DNA from: Methylobacteriaceae bacterium
GTDB lineage: Bacteria; Pseudomonadota; Alphaproteobacteria; Rhizobiales; Beijerinckiaceae
Length of the DNA: 64,000 nucleotides
Assembly (NCBI GenBank): GCA_020638195.1
Contig: JACKJC010000001.1
Coordinates: forward strand, 547,001-611,000
Direction: 5' to 3'
Each line of letters opens with the position of its first letter. Position 1 is the stretch's first letter. Shown here in pieces: positions 58,337 through 64,000 of this stretch. The notes beneath the pieces were generated by a model, which saw nothing but the letters and a program-made list of their open reading frames with translations, was not told the origin of the DNA and made no database searches. A program made the translations under genes and the position numbers.

Positions 58337-58600
58337 ATGAGCGACGTGATCGACAACCAGAAAGAAAACCGTTTCGAACTCGCGGTCGACGGCGCGATGG
58401 CGGTCGCCGAATACCGGATCGCCGGGGACACGATCTATTTCACCCATACCGAGACGCCATGGGCGCTCCAGGGGAGGGGAATCGCGAGCGCTCTGATGCG
58501 CGGCGCGCTCACGAGCGCCAGAGAACGCGGCCTGAAGATTGTCGCGCGCTGCTCATTCGTCGCCGACTACATCGCAAAGCACCCCGAATTTCAGTCCTGA
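58337..58600 (+). CDS. Small GNAT-fold N-acetyltransferase (YjdJ type)
   Basis: An 87-residue single-domain protein. The acetyl-CoA loop is WALQGRGIASALMRGALTSA (Q/RxxGxA), preceded by the beta strand IYFTHTETP and followed by IVARCSFVADYIAKHPEF. Small YjdJ-type GNAT proteins are widespread, but their acceptor is unknown. Start ATG 58337 has GAGG six bases upstream; the frame begins at an earlier ATG 58316 with no ribosome site. It lies six bases before the transporter gene, probably co-transcribed. Confidence 0.85.
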   Translation: MSDVIDNQKENRFELAVDGAMAVAEYRIAGDTIYFTHTETPWALQGRGIASALMRGALTSARERGLKIVARCSFVADYIAKHPEFQS

Positions 58601-58606
58601 TCCCCA

Positions 58607-59857
58607 ATGACCGCCGTCGCGCTCGCGACCTTCGCGATCGTTGTCGCGACCGTGCTCGGCGTTCTCGTTCGGCCTTTTCGTCTCCCCGAATATGTCTTCG
58701 CGCTCGCCGGGGCCTGCGCGCTTCTGGTCGGCGGTCTGTTGCCGCCCGCCGCGGCATGGATCGCCGTCGCCAAGGGCTTCGACGTCTACCTCTTTCTCAT
58801 CGGCATGATGCTGCTCGCCGAAGTCGCGCGGCAGGAAGGGCTGTTCGACTGGATCGCTGACCACGCAGCGCATGCCGCGCGGGGCTCGGCACGCAGGCTG
58901 TTCGTGCTCGTCTTTGGCGTCGGCATCCTCGTCACGGTCTTTCTTTCCAACGACGCCACCGCCGTGGTGCTGACGCCCGCCGTCTATGCCGTCGCGCGGA
59001 GGGCCGGCGTGGCGCCGCTCCCCTATCTCTTCGCCTGCGCATTCATCGCCAATGCCGCGAGCTTCGTCTTGCCGATCTCCAATCCGGCCAATCTCGTCGT
59101 CTACGGCGAGCGTCTCCCGGCGCTGGCGCCCTGGATCAGAACCTTCGCTCTGCCCTCCTTCGTCGCTATCGCGACAACCTACGCAATCCTGCGCTGGACG
59201 CAGCGCGCCGAACTCCGAAAGCCCCTGGCTCCAGCGCCGGCCGTAGAGCCGCTGTCGACGGCCGGCCGCGCAGCGGGCGTCGCGCTGCTTATCGCAGCGG
59301 TCGTCCTCGTCGGCGCCTCGGCGCTCGGTCGCGATCTCGGCTTGCCGACGCTCGTCTGCGGCGTTCTCGCGCTGGTCGCGGCCTCAATCATCGCCGCGCG
59401 CTCGCCCGCGCCGGCGCTCAAACACGTCGCCTGGGGTGTGCTGCCGCTCGTCGCCGGGCTCTTCATCCTTGTCTCTGGCCTCGAACATGTCGGCGGCGTT
59501 CGCTTCATTGCGGATTGGCTGTCGAAACACGATGGCGCCGCCCCCGCTCAGACCGCGTTTGTCGCCGGCCTCGTCGCGGGCTTTGGCGCGAATGTCGTCA
59601 ACAATCTGCCGCTCGGTCTTCTCGTCGGCGCCGCAGGCGCGGCCGCCGCGGCGCCGGACAAGGCGATGGCGGGCTTGCTGATCGGCGTCGATCTCGGTCC
59701 CAACCTCTCGGTGACCGGTTCGCTCGCCACGCTGCTCTGGCTGATCGCGATCCGCCGCGAGGGCGCTCAAGTGGGCGCGCTGCGCTTTCTCGTCCTCGGC
59801 GCGCTCGTCATGCCGCCAGCGCTTTTGCTCTCGCTGGCGGCGCTGGTTCTGGTCTGA
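58607..59857 (+). CDS. ArsB/SLC13-type ion transporter
   Basis: A 416-residue polytopic protein of the ion-transporter superfamily containing ArsB. Key parts: FLIGMMLLAEVARQEGLFDW, FLSNDATAVVLTPAVYAVAR and ANAASFVLPISNPANLVVYG in the first half; GANVVNNLPLGLLVGAAG and LGPNLSVTGSLATLLWLIAI in the second, an inverted repeat typical of ArsB. No arsR or arsC is near, so arsenite export is possible but not shown; a dicarboxylate/sulfate-type use is the alternative. It converges on the second TRAP unit with no spacer. Confidence 0.85.
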   Translation: MTAVALATFAIVVATVLGVLVRPFRLPEYVFALAGACALLVGGLLPPAAAWIAVAKGFDVYLFLIGMMLLAEVARQEGLFDWIADHAAHAARGSARRLFVLVFGVGILVTVFLSNDATAVVLTPAVYAVARRAGVAPLPYLFACAFIANAASFVLPISNPANLVVYGERLPALAPWIRTFALPSFVAIATTYAILRWTQRAELRKPLAPAPAVEPLSTAGRAAGVALLIAAVVLVGASALGRDLGLPTLVCGVLALVAASIIAARSPAPALKHVAWGVLPLVAGLFILVSGLEHVGGVRFIADWLSKHDGAAPAQTAFVAGLVAGFGANVVNNLPLGLLVGAAGAAAAAPDKAMAGLLIGVDLGPNLSVTGSLATLLWLIAIRREGAQVGALRFLVLGALVMPPALLLSLAALVLV

Positions 59858-61348
59858 CTACAGCATGCCGAGCATGCGCGGCAGCCAGAGCGACAGATCG
59901 GGCCAATAGGTGACGACGCCCAGGAACACCAGCATGGTCAGGAGCCATGGCCAGACCGCGACCGTCAGCTCCGTAATGCCCATCTTGGTGATGCCCGAGG
60001 CGACATAGAGATTGAGGCCGACCGGCGGGTGGCACATGCCCACCTCCATGTTGACCACGATCAGAATGCCGAAATGCACGGGATCGATTCCGAGCTTCAC
60101 CGCCATCGGGAACAGGATCGGCGCCATGATGAGCACGATGGAGGACGGCTCCATCACATTGCCGGCGAGAAGCAGCAGCACGTTGACCACCAGAAGGAAG
60201 GTGATCCAGTTGAAGCCGGAATCGCCGATCCAGCTCGCCATCGCCTGTGGGATCTGTTCCGACGTCATCAGGAACGAGAACAGCACCGCATTGGTGATGA
60301 TGTAGAGCAGCATCGCGCTCATGTTGGCCGAGGACAGAAGCGTCTTCGGCACGTCGGCGAGCGTCATGTCCTTGTAGACGAAGACGGCGATGACGAAGGA
60401 ATAGACCGCGCTCATCGCGGCCGCCTCGGTCGGCGTGAACACGCCGGTGTAGATGCCGCCGATCACGATGACGATCAGCGCGAGGCCCCAGAAGCTCTCG
60501 CGGAACGTCCGCCAGCGCTCGGCGAACGGCGCCTTTTCCTGGCGCGGATATCCGTTCTTCCAGGCGCGATAGAAAGTCGTGCCGCCAAGCATGGTCGCGA
60601 GCGCAAGTCCCGGGATGACGCCAGCGACGAACAATTGTCCGACCGAGGCTGACGTGACCGTCTCGCCGTTCGGCCCGTGCACCACCATGCCGGAGGTCGC
60701 GACCGCATACATGACCATGACGATGGACGGCGGGATCAGGATGCCGAGCGCGCCCGACGTCGTGATCACGCCCGCGCCGAACCGCTGCGGAAAGCCTTGC
60801 CGGATCATCGCCGGCAGCAGGATCGAGCCGATCGCGACCACGGTCGCCGGGCTTGAGCCGGAAACCGCGGCAAACAGAGCGCAGGCGACGACGCCGGCGA
60901 GTCCCAGGCCGCCATACCAGTGCCCGACCATGGCGGTGGCGAAATTGATCATGCGGCGCGCGACGCCGCCATGCGTCAGGAAATTGCCGGCGAGGATGAA
61001 GAACGGGATCGCCATGATCTCGAACTTCTCGATGCCGGTGAACAGTTTCAGCGCGACCGAATCCATGGGGACCGTGGTCAGCGTGAACAGGAAGGTCATC
61101 ACCGTCAGGCCGAGCGCGATCGAGATCGGCATGCCCGTCAGCATGAGGGCGACGAGCAGCGCGAAGATCATACCGACGCGGAAGCTGTCGCCGACCGGCA
61201 AAATCCCGAACTTCGCCGCGAAACAGGCAAGCGCCAGCAGGATCGGCGCGCCGATGATCAGCAAGCCGCCGCGCCGCGATCCGGAAAATTGCGGGGCTGG
61301 GCCGCCCGGCGTCGCGGCGGAGGGCGAAAGTTCGGCGGCGGCGCTCAT
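59858..61348 (-). CDS. dctM: TRAP transporter large permease, DctM family (second system)
   Basis: A 496-residue translocation subunit, longer than the first system's because of an N-terminal extension and a longer central loop. It carries ALFAAVSGSSPATVVAIGSI, GVITTSGALGILIPPSIVMV, TPTEAAAMSAVYSFVIAV and VNMEVGMCHPPVGLNLYVAS, all DctM hallmarks. Start ATG 61348 overlaps the dctQ stop as ATGA; the longer frame runs through dctQ. Probable substrate: C4-dicarboxylates, by the DctP type. Confidence 0.94.
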   Translation of the reverse strand: MSAAAELSPSAATPGGPAPQFSGSRRGGLLIIGAPILLALACFAAKFGILPVGDSFRVGMIFALLVALMLTGMPISIALGLTVMTFLFTLTTVPMDSVALKLFTGIEKFEIMAIPFFILAGNFLTHGGVARRMINFATAMVGHWYGGLGLAGVVACALFAAVSGSSPATVVAIGSILLPAMIRQGFPQRFGAGVITTSGALGILIPPSIVMVMYAVATSGMVVHGPNGETVTSASVGQLFVAGVIPGLALATMLGGTTFYRAWKNGYPRQEKAPFAERWRTFRESFWGLALIVIVIGGIYTGVFTPTEAAAMSAVYSFVIAVFVYKDMTLADVPKTLLSSANMSAMLLYIITNAVLFSFLMTSEQIPQAMASWIGDSGFNWITFLLVVNVLLLLAGNVMEPSSIVLIMAPILFPMAVKLGIDPVHFGILIVVNMEVGMCHPPVGLNLYVASGITKMGITELTVAVWPWLLTMLVFLGVVTYWPDLSLWLPRMLGML

Positions 61349-61989
61349 CGGGCGTCTCCCGTTTCCAGAATGCCCGGCAGCGTCGGCGTCTCGTCGTCTA
61401 TCCCTTCGACGTGCCCGTGGTCGTGATGCGGCAACTCGCCGGTGCGCCAGAACGAGAAGGCGACCTGCAGGAAGCGGAAGCACATGAGATAGGAGCCGAG
61501 CGGAACGGCCAGATAGATCAGCCACATCGGCGCTTCGAGGTCGGCCGACACCTGATCGGTATGGCCGATGTGCCAGACGAAACGCGCGCCGAGCGAGCCG
61601 ACGATGAAGGTGAAGAGGGCTCCCGCCATGAGCGCGAACAGCACGACCATGTGGCGCGAGGCCGGGCTGGTGCGATTGACGGCGACGTCGACGCCAACGT
61701 GGATGCCGGTGCGCACGCCATAGGCGGCGCCGAATTTGGCCATCCACACGAACATGTAGATGCACAATTCCTGCGCCCAGGTGAGATTGATGTGGCTGAG
61801 GAAGGTGAACACCGCCTTGCCGCCGTAGAACAGCCAGTCCATGCCGTGCGCGCGGCCCCATTTGGCCAGATCGATCGACGTGGAGATCGAATAGCGGTGC
61901 ACGACAGCGATGAAGATGACCGTGGTCGCCATGCCCATCAGCGTGGCGATAATGATTTCCTCGAGTCGATCGAGAACGCGCAATGGCAT
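61345..61989 (-). CDS. dctQ: TRAP transporter small permease, DctQ family (second system)
   Basis: A 214-residue membrane subunit with four hydrophobic segments and a long cytoplasmic His/Asp-rich C-terminus (GELPHHDHGHVEGIDDETPT). NLTWAQELCIYMFVWMAKFG and GVRTGIHVGVDVAV are DctQ family motifs. It lies between dctP and dctM. The His-rich tail is not a general DctQ feature. Confidence 0.9.
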   Translation of the reverse strand: MPLRVLDRLEEIIIATLMGMATTVIFIAVVHRYSISTSIDLAKWGRAHGMDWLFYGGKAVFTFLSHINLTWAQELCIYMFVWMAKFGAAYGVRTGIHVGVDVAVNRTSPASRHMVVLFALMAGALFTFIVGSLGARFVWHIGHTDQVSADLEAPMWLIYLAVPLGSYLMCFRFLQVAFSFWRTGELPHHDHGHVEGIDDETPTLPGILETGDAR

Positions 61990-62014
61990 TCGTTCCTCCC
62001 GGCGTTCAGTTCCT

Positions 62015-62080
62015 CGGCGGCGCTTTCAGGCGCCGTTCTGATGGGAACGTGACAACGCGGGACCGCATGCAGCCCCGCGT
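62015..62080 (-). repeat. Hairpins in the dctP-dctQ spacer
   Basis: CGGCGC-TTTCAG-GCGCCG (62018-62035) and ACGCGGG...CCCGCGT (62055-62080) form two stems after dctP on the minus strand. They probably stabilise the dctP message or reduce read-through to dctQ and dctM. Confidence 0.5.
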
Positions 62081-62118
62081 GTCTGAATCAGACGCGGCCG
62101 ACGCCGCGCCGCGACGGC

Positions 62119-63126
62119 TCAATCGGCGCCGACTTCCTTTTCCACTTCCTTCAGGAGGTCCTTGCCGATGCGGCTGGACATCTCGTTCCACACGGGCTTG
62201 GAGGCCGCGCGCCATTTCTTGATGTCGGCCGGCGTCGGCTTGTAGAAATCGGTCTTGCCGCTCTTCACCATCGCCGTCATTGCGTCGTCGTTTTCCGTCT
62301 TGGCGATGGAGTTGGAGTATTCGGTCGCCTCGTGCATCGCCTTTTCGAGTCCGCTGCGGACATCGGCCGGCAGCCCGTCCCAGAACTTCTTGTTCACGAT
62401 GACCGCGTAGCCGATATAGCCGTGGTTCGTATCCGCGCCGTATTTCTGCACCTCGTAGAATTTCTGGGTGTAGATATTCGATGGCGTGTTCTCCTGGCCG
62501 TCGATGACGCCGGTCTGCAAGCCCTGGTAGACCTCAGAGAACGCCATGACCTGCGGCACCGCGCCATAGGCCTTCATCTGCGCCTCCAGCACCTTCGACG
62601 ACTGGATGCGGATTTTCAGGCCGAGCAGATCGTCGGGAACCTTGACCGGCTTGTTGGAGGTGAAGTCCTTGAAGCCGTTGTCCCAAAAGGCCAGGCCGAC
62701 GATGCCCTTGCCTTCCAGGAGCTTGAACAGCCGCTTGCCGATCGGTCCGGTCTGAACCTTGTGCAGCGCCTCGACGCTCGGGAAAAGGAACGGCAGGTCG
62801 AACACCTCGAATTCCTTGGCGCCGAGCGGCCCGAACTTGGCGAGCGAGGGCGCGAGCATCTGCACCGAGCCGAGCTGCAGCGCCTCCAGCTCTTCCTTGT
62901 CCTTGTAGAGCTGCGAGTTCGGATAGATTTCGATCTTCACCTTGCCGTTGGTGTATTTTTCGCCGAGTTCCTTGAACTTGTCGGCGCCCTTGCCCTTCGG
63001 CGTGTTGGGCGCGACCACATGGCTGAATTTCAGCACGATCGGGTCCGCCGCGAATGCCGGCGCGGTCGCGCCGAAAGCGCCGATGGCGAGGCCGGCCGCA
63101 CAGGCGGCGGCAACGAGATAACGCAT
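62119..63126 (-). CDS. dctP: TRAP transporter substrate-binding protein, DctP family (C4-dicarboxylate type)
   Basis: A 335-residue periplasmic protein with signal peptide ending APAFAADP. The mature protein has the full DctP pattern: LKFSHVVAPNTPKGKGADKF, VKIEIYPNSQLYKDKEELEA, DLLGLKIRIQSSKVLEAQMK with the carboxylate-binding Arg, and YQGLQTGVIDGQENTPSNIY. This set is of the C4-dicarboxylate DctP type, so malate, fumarate or succinate uptake is likely. Start ATG 63126 has GGAGGG seven bases upstream; longer frames enter the GST gene. No DctB/DctD regulators in view. Confidence 0.94.
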   Translation of the reverse strand: MRYLVAAACAAGLAIGAFGATAPAFAADPIVLKFSHVVAPNTPKGKGADKFKELGEKYTNGKVKIEIYPNSQLYKDKEELEALQLGSVQMLAPSLAKFGPLGAKEFEVFDLPFLFPSVEALHKVQTGPIGKRLFKLLEGKGIVGLAFWDNGFKDFTSNKPVKVPDDLLGLKIRIQSSKVLEAQMKAYGAVPQVMAFSEVYQGLQTGVIDGQENTPSNIYTQKFYEVQKYGADTNHGYIGYAVIVNKKFWDGLPADVRSGLEKAMHEATEYSNSIAKTENDDAMTAMVKSGKTDFYKPTPADIKKWRAASKPVWNEMSSRIGKDLLKEVEKEVGAD

Positions 63127-63242
63127 CCTTTTCCCTCCTTGGATTGTCGTTGGGATCACTCTTGCAGAAATTTCGCTGGCAGGGAATGCGGCGCGGAGGC
63201 CGCTCCCGGCAAAGGTCAGGACCCGCAGAAGGCCCTTCAGCT

Positions 63243-63899
63243 TCAGACCGTCACCCCGGCCGGGGTTTTCTGATCCGCCATCGCCTGCGCCTGCACGGCG
63301 AGCGCCCTCGCGTAGGAGGGCCGCTGCTTGAGCCGCGTCCAGTAGGCGGCGACATTGGGCCCGAAGTCCCCCGCCATCCCCAGAATTTCGGCGAGCATCA
63401 AGGCATAGCCGACCGCGATGTCTGCGATCGTGAATCGGCCGGCCACCAGATAGTCGCTCTCGCCCGTCGCCTGCTCGACGATGCGCAGCCGGCCGAGGAA
63501 CCATTTCTTGTAGTCTTCCGCCGCCTGCGGCAGGCGCCGCTCCGGCGGCTCGAGCTTCGAATAGCGCAGCACCAGCGTCTGCGGAAAGGTGAGCGTGGCG
63601 TCGGACATATAGAGCCAGTTGAGCCAGCGGCCGTAGTCGGGGTCCGCGACATCGATTGCGAGCGGCGAAGGCCCGTGCCGCGTCGCAAGATAGTGGCATA
63701 TGCCGGTCGATTCCGTCATGCGCATGTCGCCGTCGAACAGCGTCGGGATCGTACCGAGCGGATTGATCGCGAGATAATCCTTGGCGAAGACGCGGGGCGG
63801 AAAGGGCAGCATCACGAGTTCGTAAGGAAGACTCATTTCTTCGAGCGTCCAGAGGGGACGAAACGAACGTGCGCTGGTGCAATGATAGAGTTTGAGCAT
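63243..63899 (-). CDS. Glutathione S-transferase family protein
   Basis: A 218-residue GST. The thioredoxin-like N-domain starts KLYHCTSARSFRPLWTLEEM, with NPLGTIPTLFDGDMRMTEST (cis-Pro and the glutathione-binding ES/T). The helical C-domain has ATGESDYLVAGRFTIADIAV, in which the Asp of the N-capping box stands. The likely class is beta or theta-like bacterial; substrates unknown. It lies 116 bases upstream of dctP on the same strand. Confidence 0.9.
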   Translation of the reverse strand: MLKLYHCTSARSFRPLWTLEEMSLPYELVMLPFPPRVFAKDYLAINPLGTIPTLFDGDMRMTESTGICHYLATRHGPSPLAIDVADPDYGRWLNWLYMSDATLTFPQTLVLRYSKLEPPERRLPQAAEDYKKWFLGRLRIVEQATGESDYLVAGRFTIADIAVGYALMLAEILGMAGDFGPNVAAYWTRLKQRPSYARALAVQAQAMADQKTPAGVTV

Positions 63900-63954
63900 G
63901 ATTTCCCGCCTCGACCGCGAGCCTTAAGGCCCGCATTTTGATGGCGGCAAGATA

Positions 63955-63972
63955 GCGAGGCCGAAGCCTCGC
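63955..63972 (-). terminator. UUCG-loop terminator of an off-window gene
   Basis: On the minus strand GCGAGGC-TTCG-GCCTCGC forms a stable UUCG tetraloop stem, followed by TATCTT. It lies just downstream of a minus-strand TAG at 63983-63985 whose last codons read SQLGL, possibly the end of a gene to the right of the window. Confidence 0.5.
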
Positions 63973-64000
63973 GGTCCAGTGGCTAGAGCCCCAGCTGGCT

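Noticed and set aside
58607..59857. Arsenic resistance operon
   Set aside because: No arsR, arsC or arsH nearby; only a distant ArsB-like transporter beside a GNAT gene.

Overview
The window is GC-rich and gene-dense DNA, with no gene-free stretch longer than about 230 bases, from an alphaproteobacterial chromosome, most likely order Hyphomicrobiales (Rhizobiales). The signs are recF next to gyrB, the fabA-fabB-fabI operon, the rimP-nusA-ylxR-infB-rbfA-truB cluster with rpsO and pnp nearby, the UPF0102/rsmI pair divergent from a penicillin-binding-protein-activator lipoprotein, and an intergenic inverted repeat of the rhizobial CATTGCGAG type. The genus cannot be fixed from sequence alone. 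I see no rRNA, tRNA, CRISPR, insertion sequence or prophage.

Layout. 1-9.6 kb: end of an SDR epimerase, a MaeB-type malic enzyme, a PfkB sugar kinase, then recF-recQ-gyrB. 9.6-18.9 kb: a catabolic island with enoyl-CoA hydratase, LtrA, two SDRs, a Bcr/CflA exporter, an acyl-CoA dehydrogenase overlapping an aminoglycoside-phosphotransferase-like kinase, and an acyl-CoA synthetase. It resembles 4-hydroxyacid (levulinate-type) catabolism, and two of its promoters share a 16-bp site. 18.9-24.4 kb: an LTXXQ protein, fabA-fabB-fabI, an SH3 protein and a D-2-hydroxyacid dehydrogenase. 24.4-34.9 kb: the transcription/translation cluster pnp, rpsO, truB, rbfA, infB, ylxR, nusA, rimP, all on the minus strand. 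It starts from a clear promoter with a leader terminator, and the pnp leader carries a long hairpin.

34.9-46.2 kb: VOC protein, S24-type repressor with palindromes upstream, DUF952 protein, pyrD, UPF0102, rsmI, LpoA-like lipoprotein, hemW, a PD-(D/E)XK-like orphan, rdgB, rph, a DHA2 exporter and a universal stress protein. 46.2-52.1 kb: grpE, glnD, gshB and a small chemoreceptor. 52.1-58.3 kb: a homoprotocatechuate-type module (hpaR, hpaH, a fumarylacetoacetate-hydrolase family enzyme) divergent from an SDR and a TRAP transporter (dctPQM), with similar inverted repeats at both control regions. 58.3-64 kb: a GNAT protein, an ArsB/SLC13-like transporter, a second TRAP transporter (dctP-dctQ-dctM) and a glutathione S-transferase.

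The window is mostly core housekeeping genes with two catabolic/transport blocks. The most interesting points are the rimP leader, the shared operator and kinase-dehydrogenase module in the 10-19 kb island, the orphan nuclease-like gene overlapping rdgB, and the palindrome cluster upstream of the S24 repressor.
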